A stretch of DNA of 64,000 bases from Agriotes lineatus (taxonomy: Eukaryota > Arthropoda > Insecta > Coleoptera > Elateridae), in assembly GCA_940337035.1 (NCBI GenBank), contig OW679200.1, forward strand, positions 15,953,303 through 16,017,302. Direction: 5' to 3'. Below are positions 1 to 12,500 of the stretch, piece after piece. The notes below the pieces were generated by a model. That model did not search any database. It saw only the letters and a list, made by a program, of their open reading frames with translations, and was not told where the DNA came from. Positions within the stretch are counted from its first letter, which is position 1. The number at the start of each line of letters is the position of its first letter. The translations under genes and the position numbers were made by a program.

Positions 1-396
1 CAAATTAAGAATGACAGTTAAACATGAAAGCGGCTACATGGCTAATAATAATAATTTATGTTATAATTGACTATGTTGCAATGGTATTTATGTGTTTAAA
101 CGGTTTTTTGTTATAACAATATTTATCATGCTTTAGCTATTACGTATGACTTTTCTTATACTTTAGTTTATTTTGATCAATTTTCTTTTAAAATGAATTT
201 AAGTAACTCATTTACCCTTTTATAAATTATGAATTATCAATGTTATTAAATATCTCTAGCTCGGGTAGAAAACATTAATCTTAATCATAATCAAGACTGC
301 TTTTATTCCTGAAATTTCATTGTCAAAATTCTGTGACAATTTGTACGTCTGTCAATGTCACTTCACTTACGTAAGCGCAAACCCTTTTATCTATAC
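1..396. other. AT-rich non-coding sequence, presumed intron 1 of CRAL-TRIO copy A
   Basis: No open frame, RNA or repeat that I can name is visible. Because exon 2 of copy A lies downstream at 3429 and no exon 1 is found in the window, this stretch is inferred to be intronic. It ends in the 8-bp target duplication ATCTATAC (389-396) of the next element. Confidence 0.4.
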
Positions 397-538
397 CAGT
401 GGTTCCCAAACTTATTTGGCTTACCGCCCCCTTTTCAGAAGAACAATTACTCAGCGCCCCATGGAAACCTACATTCTTTAAGCGAATAAACAGAAAGATA
501 TTGTAGTGGTAGCTTCTTGAGACTGATAATTATCTATA

Positions 539-792
539 AGAGTATTTCTAGGTAGGAAATTATTTTGAAAGAATAAATTAATTCGCAATTAAAAAGTACA
601 AGGAAGGTTTTATACATTAAAAGTACAACATAAATATTTGAGAATTGTTTAATTAATGATGCATTAGAGTATTTCTAGGTAGGAAATTATTTTGAAAGAA
701 TAAATTAATTCGCAATTAAAAAGTACAAGGAAGGTTTTATACATTAAAAGTACAACATAAATATTTGAGAATTGTTTAATTAATGATGCATT
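539..792. repeat. Perfect 127-bp tandem duplication inside the hAT element
   Basis: Unit 539-665 is repeated base for base at 666-792, starting AGAGTATTTCTAGG and ending GATGCATT. The absence of differences between the units implies a recent duplication. Confidence 0.92.
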
Positions 793-983
793 AGATACAT
801 TTACTGTTAAATTGTGAATAGTTTATTAAAGAGGTTCTAGCATATAAGTTGAGTTAGTTGGAATAGTTATTTGGTAACATCAGAGCTTAGATTTTAATTT
901 GTAGGTATTAACTGACAATCGGAATAACTAAAGTGAAAGCCAAACTCAAATGATTATCTGAAAAAGTCAATTATGAAATGTTA

Positions 984-1327
984 TATATATAGTTCAGGAA
1001 AATTAGTTAGCTAATTATCTTCAATTTCAAATTTTGACATCTGACATCTACGAAATCGTTTTAAATATTCTTTTCAAGCTATATTGTATGAATTATTAAC
1101 CTTAGAACATTGTACAAACTCACTATCTCAAAATTTCAATCGACATTACATAAGGTAACAGTAAATATACATTGTTTAAGTGATCTAACCTTAATCTCAT
1201 TTTCCTTTTAGTCTATTGTATTTCAACGTGTTGTGTATTTTCTGAGGAAGTCAGCTGAGCTGACGAAACGACAAAGATATTATTATAAGAAGATAATTAG
1301 CTGACTAATTTTCCTGAACTATATATA
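984..1327. mobile_element. Nested inverted-repeat element (MITE-like) within the hAT element
   Basis: Arms of 38 bp at 984-1021 and 1290-1327 are inverse complements with one mismatch. They begin TATATATAGTTCAGGAAAAT and sit in TA-rich sequence, so a TA or TATA target duplication cannot be separated from the arm. The interior is non-coding and holds a CTGAGGA...GAAACG hairpin motif at 1242-1270. Confidence 0.7.
1242..1270 (+). other. CTGAGGA-stem-GAAACG motif resembling part of a hammerhead core
   Basis: CTGAGGA is followed by one A, a 6-bp stem (GTCAGC / GCTGAC) with a 3-nt loop, then GAAACG. The hammerhead ribozyme core is CUGANGA, stem II, GAAA. Here one extra nucleotide separates the first box from the stem, and I see no closing stem III or cleavage site, so catalysis is doubtful. 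Confidence 0.3.
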
Positions 1328-2089
1328 CCTAAAAAACAGCTGTTATAAACAAATATAATGAAATGTTATAATAAAATATACCATATAGAAATTTTGTATA
1401 AATTATTATTGTTAGAGAAAATGATATTTTTAAACAAATCTTTTCTGAATTTTTAACCTGTATTTTGAGTAAAAGCAAATTTGAATAATAAAATCCCTTT
1501 ATTATAATGGTATTTACTTTGTGGATGGTGTATTAAAGGGTGTGATAAAGTAAAATTAAAGAAACGGAGAATAAACAGACTGAATAAATAAAGTAACAAA
1601 TGGTATAAAGAAAAATAAGAACATTTAATAATGGTAAATAGTTTTCATGGAATAAATAAATCTGTAATTTTCATTTTGTGTGTTTATTTGGAAAATAATG
1701 TTACACTATATTACACAACAGATGAAATATGTACGAATGCTTTTTCTAAATCTTATCTTCCTTCTTAAGCTTTCACCGCCCCCTTATTTTTATTAACCGC
1801 CCCCTTATTTTTATTCACCGCCCCCCAAATGCACGCGAAGCTGCTATCGCCCCCCTGGATCGTTCCAGCGCCCCCCAAGGGGCGGTATCGCCCACTTTGG
1901 GAATCACTGATCTATACCATAAGACGTTCACTCTCTTTAAAATATATTTCACTCTTTTACTAAATACATATTAATAATTTTGATATCCTTGTAATACTTA
2001 AACTCATCTTTGTAATTTAATACTGTATTATTTTAACCTTTTTTGATCTCATATCAAACCCTTACACTAAAACCATTACAATAAATATT

Positions 2090-2206
2090 ATATGGTTCGC
2101 CGACGATGCAGTACTGCTGCCCAACAACGACGACAACATCCAAAGACTACTACATCAACTCAACCAGACGGGAAAACTATATAACATGGATATCTCTGCA
2201 TCACCA
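2090..2206 (+). pseudogene. Reverse transcriptase relic (FADD box) of an RTE-like LINE
   Basis: About 39 codons are readable in one frame beginning IWFADDAVLLPNNDD and ending NMDISASP. FADD is the catalytic motif C of LINE reverse transcriptases, and the following D..Q.LL...N..GK..NM.IS pattern is normal for the RTE-like group. No coding sequence of the element is recognisable on either side, so this is a short dead fragment. The RT relics at 4465-5090 and 49780-52690 are of the same general type. Confidence 0.65.
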
Positions 2207-3428
2207 CCAATTAGACTTATTTCGTCCCTAATGGGGCTACTTCCTTCGGCACCATCTAACGGAACTGGCATAAACGTTGTCTTCGTAAGTTTAAATAATT
2301 GATTTAATGCTACGAACGCATACAATTGTGGAACGAATATTTCTTTATTTTAACACATTCGATACAACTAAGCAATAACGAGACACTGACAAGTTTGTTT
2401 AGAATGGGTGGTGCAGATGGGAAACTGGTATAGGACTTATGACGAGGGCGTTGAGCTGTTCACTTGTAAAACTAGATACTTTTACTAATAAATTCAATCA
2501 ATTATCTAATCAATTACACAAAATCGAAGTAACACATTGAATTGCTATAACTTTTGATGGTCCATCTTTGGATATAAGCTAACTGTGTTAAATACATGAT
2601 TAATCAGCAACAAGTATTCCAAATATGCCACTATGACGTCGATAGACTACATTTACGCAAATTGGCACCTAAATCATGTCCTTCCCTAATGAAAACTAAT
2701 TCCAAATCAGTCTTAGCTTGTTTTTGCAGGGATTATTATTGTTCAAACTTTGTTTGGCCATGAATTTGAAGTAAAAAGTGTAAAATCAACTAAAATCGGT
2801 TAAACACAAATGTGCGCGCAAATTAGACCACAAGAGCTGCGTAACGCGTACTAGATAGGATATTTGTAAATTAAACTCGGCAGTTTGCGTCGAGTTTCTG
2901 TGTCATATTACAAATTAATGCAAGAAACACATGCAATCGAGTGACAGTTCCGTGTTTACAAAACAAACTCTGCAGTTTTAAAAGTGTAATATATAGTATT
3001 TCAAAGCACAAGCGGTGCAAGTTTGCGAGGCTAGTGGGTCAAATCACAAATCAAGCGTTTAGAATTACGTTAGTTAAAACGCATATGAATGTAGTTTTAA
3101 TAATAGGTCGTGAAAACACGGCACACATTTTTTGTATATGTAGCTCTGTAATGTCGAAGATAATTCAATATACTTTTAGCAATGAAAGTGTATTCATTGA
3201 GAACGATTGACATAGGCGAAAAATTTTTGTAAAGGGTTGGTTTGGCCTGGCCATCCCACGTTTTCTCTTATAGCAACAACCACAAGCTCCAATTCCTGTC
3301 AAGGAATTAACCTGGTTCTATAAACTATAAAAAAGTGCTAAGTTCCAGAGTGGATTTGGCTACCTTTTTTACAATTATATTATTGCAATATTGAAGGTCT
3401 TTATTATTATCCTTTTATCGCATTACAG
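2207..3428. other. Intron 1 of copy A with an insertion relative to copy B
   Basis: Sequence up to about 2735 aligns by eye with intron 1 of copy B just before 48760 (shared words around CTATGACGTC and CCAAATCAG). The alignment then breaks and resumes near 3405 at CCTTTTATCGCATTACAG. The intervening 650 bp is therefore extra in copy A. It contains an 89-codon open frame (2941-3210) with no recognisable motif, which I do not regard as a gene. Confidence 0.45.
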
Positions 3429-3588
3429 ATGATCAAACAATAGTATTGTTCTTACGGCTGTGCAAATATGGACTCCATAAAACAAAAGAGATGATTGATA
3501 ATATCTGTACGATGGTGCCGCTATTACCAGAACTTTTCGCTGACAGAGATCCACTTTCACCTGAAATTCAAATAATTCTAAATGCTAA
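3429..3588 (+). CDS. CRAL-TRIO copy A, exon 2
   Basis: Acceptor ATTACAG at 3422-3428, donor GTAAAT at 3589. The 160-bp length equals exon 2 of copy B. It enters with two bases of a split codon and leaves with AA, completed to AAC by exon 3. Confidence 0.85.
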
Positions 3589-6500
3589 GTAAATATGAAA
3601 GTTCCTTCAAACGACACACCCTAGTTTAATTTACTGTTGTAGCATATTTGCAACGCTGCCCAATACGGAAGATGCAGCAGGACCACGCACTTTAATGATT
3701 CGTATTAGCAAGTGCAACCCGGAAACAATGTCCATACTAAATATAAAAAAAGTCGGCACCATGATGCTTTATATTTTAATGAATGAAGACGACATGGCTA
3801 CTATTGGTGGACTAAGCGTATTGGTCGACTTTGAAGGTTTCTCCACGAGCTACATGCTACAGATTAATCTCGGGCTTATAGGAAAGCTTATTAATTGGAT
3901 GCAAAAAGCTAATGGTTTAAGGATGAAGCACATAATTTTGATAAACGTTCCTTCTCCAATCGAAACAGTCTACAATTCAATCAAACACTGGTTGTCTGAT
4001 AAATTAGGCAGAAGGGTATGTATATATACATCTTAGTCGCTTAGCCAGAAGTTGTTATTTTTTGTGTATGCTTTTGTATTAGTAGTTTCCACGTAGTGTC
4101 TATTTCTACAGTTTCTAACAATTGTTAACTTTTCAAAGATAAAAGCGCTAATTCAACATTGTCATTAAATACAAAAAGGACAAACAAAAATAAGCAATAT
4201 TGATCATATAGAAACCACCACTGCATGAAATTATTTTATAAATTTAAATAATTGCAATTATCAAAATCACAATCGAAAACAATATTTAATAAATAATAGG
4301 AAGTTATGCAACACTGATCAATGGAAAGTTGTCTACAGAAAATGTTGTTCATTATTGGCTCATTGCCTCGCAACATGTCATTAGACGCTTCCATACGTAT
4401 CAGCTATTCCTGTGCAACTTCGTTCATATATTTTTTTGGTAACAAACATTGCAAAATTGCAGAAGACCTCATGACAGGCGCCACAATTTCACCTGAACTC
4501 TTTGTCCTCGTAATAAAAGATATCTTCAAGAAGCTAAACTGAGAATCAAAAAGCATTAACATCGATGGCCGGTATCTCAATCACCGATTTGTGGACGACA
4601 TTATTCTAATCAACAACGACACGGAAGAACTCCAACAGATGTTAATCGAACTGAAGACAACATCAGCTGAAAGTGGCCTTACAATGAATATAACGAAAAT
4701 CAAGATCATGACGTCCTTGAGAAGATGAACGAAGGAAACACCATAAATTAAGTAGGAAAACCCAGACTGCAGAAATAGAAAAACGAATTCGAATTATGTG
4801 AGCGGCTACCGGAAAACTTATCTTAAGAAACCCTAAAATTTCCACAAACTTAAAGACAAAATTCATTAATACCAGTATCCTCTCGGTGATCGCCTACGGA
4901 ATGGAAAGAATGTCAATGGCCAATAAATCAGCCAACAGGCTCAGACGATGCAACTAACGATTGAACGCAGAATACTAGGAATCAGCCTACATGACGAATC
5001 AAAAACCAGGAAATCAGACGACGAACCCAATAGAAGACGTCATACAAACTATTGCTAAATCAATGGCAACAGTTGGGCCCAAAATAGAGAAAGCTGCTAA
5101 AGAGAAGAAGAAGAAGGACAAGCATTTATAGATATCGCGGTCAATTTTTATACACAGTATTTTGGGATAAAGGAAAGGGGAACCAACCAGAAGTAAAGAA
5201 GGAAAGTAACATACCTACTGTCTTCAAATAGCCTCCCAGTTTGACTACGCGCATGAAGAGTATTTTGCAAAATCTGTCAAGAACTCATTTTTTACCTATC
5301 AAGATGACTTCAGATATGGTGTCTTTTGATCCAAGTTTTGTGTTCTAATAAGTCAAACCTTGAATATGAACTTATGCGTGTTGATCGAAAGCTGCCTCCC
5401 TAAACTCTTCAACGATTCTGTTGAATAGCTGCCAATCGATGAATTTCTTAGGGTTCTTCACCCTTGCATTTTATCCTAATAAGCAAGGATTGTTTGTTGA
5501 CCAAATAAAACAAGAAATCCTCTAATTAAACTATTGATGGGTTTCTTAAAAGCTTGGGAATACGTTAGTCTAGCTTAAATTTCACTTAGACCGAAGTTCG
5601 ACATTAACCCCCTTATTCCATCCAATAGGCTGTTTTACCTCTGCAAGCTGTATCTTTCCAGTACTCCTGGAAGTTCTTTCCATCATGGGTGCGAAGTTGG
5701 GGTAAATGAAAATATCTTAGAAATACTGCTTATAGAAAGCAACGCCTAACATCATTAAAGCTCGTTTAGCTGTACTTCCCTTCAGCTTTGGTTTCGAAAA
5801 GTAACCTTGAGTGAAAGATGCTAAACACTCCAACACCTTTACCTCTGGGCGATTTTATAGAAATCGATACTTAAACTGAAGTACAAAGAGGACGATTGTC
5901 CTTATTCCTGCTCAAAGGTCGACTTCCAGCGTTGACTTTAAAGGGGAAAACTTGAAATAGATGCAGTGCTCTACTAGGAGACAACATAAACCCAGATACA
6001 ATAATAGTTCAAACTCTGGAGTCAGAGAAGAAGTGGAGCATAATTGAAAAATTAATTTCGGTGATAATGAAACGGAAACTAGAAAACGCGCGAACTAGAC
6101 AAGAAGAATAGACGTAGATGGAGGCAGAATGAGACAGCACTACCTCGATGTATGTGTGAGCAGTTCCGAGGAGATTGCGAGGAGAGGAGGAGGGGTTTTA
6201 GTCGGTAGAAATCCGGAACTGCCCAGAAAAGGTAGTCTTGAAGATTTCCCCATCTTCATTAAAAAAATGGGCAAAGCTCGAATGAAATCACTTCATATGG
6301 CCTAACAAAAACGATCACCTTGGATAAGAGCTTACCTTCGACTTCAAAAGGAGCCCAAGATTTATTACGTGACTGATATAAAAGCCGGTAAGGATAATTA
6401 TAGAGTAGCCGCTACTAGTCATCTTGCTATAGCTGTAGTAGACTTTGGGAACCATCACACTGAAGTAACTTCAGACGGTACTGGATTAATTTAGTATGAA

Positions 6501-9500
6501 ATATGTGATTCCTGTAAAAGGAAATCCTTCCCCTCAGTTTGATTGGTAAGGCTAGCCACTTCCCAGGCCGCCACTAAAAAGGGCTTATGGGCCGACGTAG
6601 TAAGAGGAAAAAAAAGAAGAATAACAGATTAAGTAGCCGTTAGCCTTCCGGTATTGTTGAAAAGCTATCGCTTTAGTATTAATCTGGCTTACGCGGTGAA
6701 GACATATATTGTAATGGTATATTGCCCACAACAATTCTGATTGCCTAGTTAACACAAGAATGAATAGATTCAAAAATGTGCACAGAATTAACTATTTCAT
6801 TTATTCCAAGAACGTCATTAATTTTACATTAATAAATGCACTTAATATGCGTAGTAGCAATTAAAAATTTGAGTAGGAGATGTTGGCATGAGATAAGAAA
6901 GATTTCAGAAGGGGTACGTTCAGGGTTGCAGTAATGCGATGGCAAATGTAGCTTGAATTATGTAGCTGAGACGGTTGAGTTGAATAACGTCAAACAGTGA
7001 TATGAATTTTAAAAGAATACAAGATGTTTTGCGAAGTATAGAAATTGCATGAGCGTTATAAGTATTAAAGGTTTATAAGCCCCAAACGGCAAGGTAACGG
7101 AAAGGAACAGTGCAAAGCAGTACGAGGAAGTTGAGATTGCAAAGAGCAATAAGGCAACCTATCGGAAGACAGACAGTTGATAAAGTGCTAAATAAACGTA
7201 TGTGATTAAGTGCAATTAAAACTAAGCGATTAAAAGGCAAAGCAAAGTGCTACGTACATAATTTCAAGAATAAGCACATACAAGAGCATTTTATCAATAC
7301 CATAGTCCATAAATAAACATGCAAATAAATCCTTTTTTCTCATAAACAAATGTAAATCATTACTGCTAAGAAACGAGAATGTCAATTGTTTAACAAGGAG
7401 ATCAAATAGAAGCTTGTAACAGTTAGGTTATGTGTTAGTGGAGCTCTCAGTTTGTTTAAAATTAATAATAAAGAAAATTATTTGTGGAGCCAAATTTGTG
7501 CTCATGATAGTCACCTGGGTGTAGTCTATCTTTGTGGCTAAGTTTAAAAGTGAAAGCTGTGCCCAGTAAAGAGTAATAGCCATCTGCAAATCGTCCTTGG
7601 GGCCTCTTTTCCGAGTAGCAGGGGCTTCGGACAGCCATAATCTTGTGTGCTACAGTTACAGAAAATCGTTAGGAGCGCCTGGGTATCGAAATTTGGACCA
7701 ACAAGCATCACCAAGGGTGTTGTTGCCGTGGCGTCACTTTATTGTGCGAGCAGAATCGGAGCACCACTTCGAAAGGTGAATGTCACAGGAAGCAGGTGGA
7801 GGCCTTCTAGTTTCGACATTTCCAGAGACGCTGAACGTGATTCCTTTTGATTTGCGGTTTGAAGCCGTTTTTGCAGTTTCCCGGAAATAAGATAATTGAA
7901 CCTCAGACCGTCTGTTTGCGTCATCAGAAACAAAACAGGTTAACCGGAAGCCAGGTCACATATTTAGCAGCGTTTACCTGAAGCGGTCTGGCCTTTTTTC
8001 GGTTTTGAAATTCAATTTACGCTATTTCCTGTACGTACAGGTAATTTTGTTTGTGGCAGGCAATGTGAGGTTAGAGACTTGTCAAATACAAAGTCACGCA
8101 TTTGCTATACTGGTTAATTTATCATACAGCAAAGCATTTGTAATACAAGTTGTTGATCCTACCCTGAGAGAGAGCTTATTTCATGTTTTACCGGAGCTAA
8201 GCCCTATTTGATGCAAATAGATAAGATACAGAGAACTATAAACCATTCATTGAAGTAATAATTATTATATCGTTTTGATTAGCATTGCATTGGACATAGA
8301 ATTCAAATATTAAATCCATTTAATTTATTAAATTGTGGTGATTAGCCCTGATTAATTATATGTTTAGTTACTATTACCTTTTAATAGGTACAATATGTTG
8401 AAGTGGATTCCATGGATAAGTGTTTTATTGACTTCTCTTCTTTATATAGTTCTGATTCCATAATTTTATTACTTGGAGTATTCGAATCTGTGCAGGTAGA
8501 ATTTTTACCAGTCTACCATCATTCCTCTTGGTGAAATGTTCATTTGTGTTTTTCTTGATTTTGTCTACTCGTTCGCAATTTGATATTGTTTTACCCATCC
8601 TATAGAGTGCTTCTTGGAAGTAATTTATTAGTTTTGATTCCTGGTTCTATAGGCAGTCATGAAAGTCTAATTTCTTTCAGAGCAGGTTTCTGTTTCGTAT
8701 GGTGCAAAATCTTTAGCGTCTACGATTTGTAGTTCGTCGTACTTCTGAAAAACTTGCTCGCGCATAATCTTATTTTTTGAACTCCCGGAACTAATCGACC
8801 TACTTTAGGCGTCATTTTGAGGGACCAAAGTGCCACTTTTATTAATCCCTGAGTCAAAAGTAGAACTTTGGTCCCTCAAAATGACATTATTTACAACATT
8901 ACTTTAGTTACTCATTTACGTTTATTAAGCCATCCATTTTTCCGAATCGAACGTCTAAATTAAAGAAAAAACAAAATCAGATTTATTTCATGATTTGCAA
9001 TCCGGGAGTGCAACAAATAGCGTATATACCTGGGGACCGAAGTGCCTTTGATCCCTTGAGTGATTATTGGCCTCGACTTTTTACTCATGGGATCAAATGG
9101 TGCACTTTTATCCCTTGGTATATAATATACTATAACAAAACCTATACTTTATACATTTGAGTAGTTTCTCACATAATGGATACGTCTATTGTAATAGGTA
9201 ATTGTAAATGGAAGTTGGGTGTCGACGCGAAAACCGAACGTATCGGCTCCGTCACACTGCGAAGTTTTCAAGCTATTTAACATAGTGCGAGTAAGATTAA
9301 ATTTATGAAAAAGTGCAGAGTATCCATATAAGGGTCAGGTATTGAATATAACAAGAAGTCAAACCAGAATAGGTCAATTAGTGTGGGATTTCCGAGCGAC
9401 AAAACACACAGTCGTATTTAGTAAACAGGAAATAAAGACATCAAGATGAACAATACGGACAGTGATTCAACAGAGGGAGAAAAAAGAAAGAGAGGGGAAG

Positions 9501-12500
9501 AAAAGGAGGAAAGCGACGAAGAACAAATGAGCTTTGCGAAATCTAAAAAGACATTCAGATCGCCAGCAAGCCATAAACAAAAGAAGGAGGACAAATTAGA
9601 CAGAGTATTAGATATGCTACAGCAATTAACGGTAGATGTGAACCAAATAAAAATAGAACAGATAAAATTCAATAAGGAGATGGAAGAATTGAAAAAGGAA
9701 AATAAAAATTTAAGGGAAGAAAATAAGGTCATAAAAAGTAACTATATAGAGTTAAAAAAAGAGTTACCGAATACAACCGAAAGATTGGAGCAACTTGAAA
9801 GAGAAAAGAGAAGAAACAACATAGTAATGCACGGACTAACGATATACTCAAATAATACATTAGAAATAAAGCAGGAAATGGAAAAATTTTTGAAAGAAAA
9901 ACTAGAAATCGACATCCAAATCAAAAATGCCTATAAAATAGGACCAAAAATCTGCATAATTGAACTAGAAAACACAGGCGATAAAATAGAGATAATGAAA
10001 AGAAAAGCGAATTTAAGGAAATTAAACGGCGATAAGATATACATTAATAATGATTTAACAAAACAAGAAAGGGCGATAGATGCAAAGATCAGGAAGAGAG
10101 CAGGAGAGGAAAGGGAGAGAGGGAAAATCGTCAAAAGTGGTTACCAGAAGTTATTTATTGATGGAAAGGAGTGGAAATGGAACAAAATAACGAATGAGCT
10201 AGAAGAAGTGAAGAAGAAAGAGAAGACAACAAGTGAAATTCCAAAAAGTAATTAATAGTAGAGAGAAGGGAGGTATGAAGACGAACATGGCAAAGTTAAA
10301 GGATATGAATATAGGACAAATAAACCAAAAAGTCAATAGTAATGAAAAACTAGGAAAAAACAAGGAAATGGAAAGGAATAAAAAGTATTTGAAAATAGGC
10401 ACATGGAACATCAGAAGTTTAACGGGAAAAGAAAAAGAACTAGAAGAGGAATTCGAGAAAGCTGACTTAGAAATGCTAGGCTTAACAGAAACAAAGAAGA
10501 AAGGAAAAGGAGAAATCGAATTGGAAGGAGGGCATGTATTAATATACAGCGGGGTAGAGACGACACAGAGAGCACAAAAAGGAGTAGGCTGTATCATTAG
10601 AAAGGAGAAGGCAAAATTCATAAGTAAATGGACCGGAGTCTCTGAAAGAATACTAATGATAGAAATGGAAATGGAAAAACAAACAAGAGTAACCTTCGTA
10701 GTGGCATATGGACCAGATGAAGATGAGATTGCACAAAAGAAAGAGGAATTCTGGGAACAATTAGAAGAAACAATAGAAGAAATTAGGGGAAGATTGATAA
10801 TAATGGGGGATTTAAATGGAAGAGTAGGAAGGAAACATGAAGAAACCGGAGAAGTAATAGGAAGTCACGGCGAGGACACCAGAAATAATAATGGTTTACG
10901 ACTGATTGATTTTTGTATACAGAATCACTTGATAATAACGAATACCTTCTACAAACACAGGGAGGTGCATAAATATACCAGAGAAGTAGTGAGCAGGAAA
11001 GAAAAATCCATTATAGATTACATAATAATAAACAGACAATACAGAAACGAAATAAAAGATACAAGGGTGAAAAGGGGACCTTAAATATATTCAGATCACT
11101 ATTTAGTGATGTCAAAGATGGAGATACAAACAGAAATGTTTAAGACAACCAGGAATACGGGAGAAAGCAGAAATATTATTACTGAATCAATTAAATCCTA
11201 CAAATTGGGAAATGAGGAGACAGTAAAAGTATACAAAGAGAGAGTAGAAGAACAGATGAAAGAAATCAACAAAAAAATAAATAACTTACCACTAGAAGTA
11301 GCATGGAAGTGTATCAAAGAAACATTATTAACAACGGCAAAAGAAGTATGTGGAAGTACAAAAATTATCAAAGGCAAGAGGCAAACAAGCTGGTGGAGTG
11401 ATGATATAAGAAAAGAAATACAAAGAAAGAAACAATTATGGAAAGATTATTTGGGAAAGGGAACACAGGAAAAATATGACAAGTATAAAGAACAGAGAAT
11501 TAAAGTAAAGGAAAAGGTTAAACAAGCGAAAGTAAAAGCCTGGGAAGAGTTTGGAGAAAGGATGGAAAAGGATAGCTTAGGGAATCAAAAGTTATTTTAC
11601 AAGGTACTCAAAACACTGCGGAAAGGAAAGACACAGAAAACTAATTATATAAAATCGAAAGATGGAAGAACGCTAGGAAACGAAGAGGACAGCATAGAAA
11701 GATGGAAAGAGTATTTTAAGGAAATATTGTCTGTAGAAGACAGGCACAATATAACAACAGAGGAAGAGGGAGAAACGAATACGGAAAAAGACGTAGAAGA
11801 TGATGAAATAGAAGAAGAAGAAGTACGAGAAGCAATGAAAAAGTTAAAAAGAGGCAAAGCTGCGGGACAAGATGCTATAACGGCAGAAATGGTTATAAAT
11901 CTGGATAAAACGGGTATAGAAGTGCTTACTAAACTGTTTAATAAAGTCTGGCAGGAAGAGAAGATCCCAAAAGATTGGGAATTGGGAATACTGATCCCAA
12001 TATTTAAGAAGGGTGATAAAAGGGACTGCACAAACTACCGAGGAATTACAATGTTACCCATAATATTGAAGCTATATGAAGGTATCTTAGAAGCAAGACT
12101 AAGGAAACTAACAGAAAAACAACTAGAGGACTCACAGTGTGGTTTCAGGAAGGGTAGAGGGGTCCAAGACCATATATTTGTAGTAAAGCAAATAATAGAA
12201 AAATTTACCACAGAAGAAATATTTATAGCCTTCATCGACCTGGAAAAGGCTTTTGACAGTATATTAAGAAAAGCTGTTTGGAGAAGTTTAAAAAAGAGAG
12301 GAATAAATGACAAACTGATAAAATGTATAAGAAGCTTATATGAAAACACAAGAAATTACGTAAGAACGGGAAACATGCAGTCGGAAGAGTTCATAACCAA
12401 GGAAGGACTTAGACAAGGAGGAGTCCTCAGTCCCGCACTGTTCAATCTAGTAATGGATGATGTTTTAAAGGAGATAAAAGATAAAGTAAAGAAATTAAAA

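Larger units (their letters stand above)
397..1909. mobile_element. Non-autonomous hAT-type DNA transposon with 8-bp target duplication
   Basis: The element begins CAGTGGTTCCCAAACT and ends with the imperfect inverse (CTTTGGGAATCACTG). The perfect 8-bp direct repeat ATCTATAC flanks it on both sides (389-396 and 1910-1917). CAGTGGTTCnCAAA ends with 8-bp duplications are characteristic of the hAT superfamily. Both ends carry C/G-rich subterminal blocks (CCGCCCCC repeats near 425 and around 1770-1885), which stand out from the AT-rich interior. No transposase reading frame remains, so it would need an enzyme supplied in trans. It contains a 127-bp tandem duplication and a nested inverted-repeat element. 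Confidence 0.85.

Noticed and set aside
1242..1270. Functional hammerhead ribozyme
   Set aside because: The two core boxes are present, but there is an extra nucleotide before stem II and I find neither stem III nor a cleavage triplet. It is kept only as a structural motif.
2941..3210. 89-codon open frame upstream of copy A exon 2
   Set aside because: It lies inside the part of intron 1 that is an insertion relative to copy B, has no recognisable motif and no relation to the CRAL-TRIO N-terminus.
9446..10255. Host coiled-coil gene
   Set aside because: The RRNN..HGL signature, overlap with an endonuclease/RT frame and identical base bias identify it as LINE ORF1.
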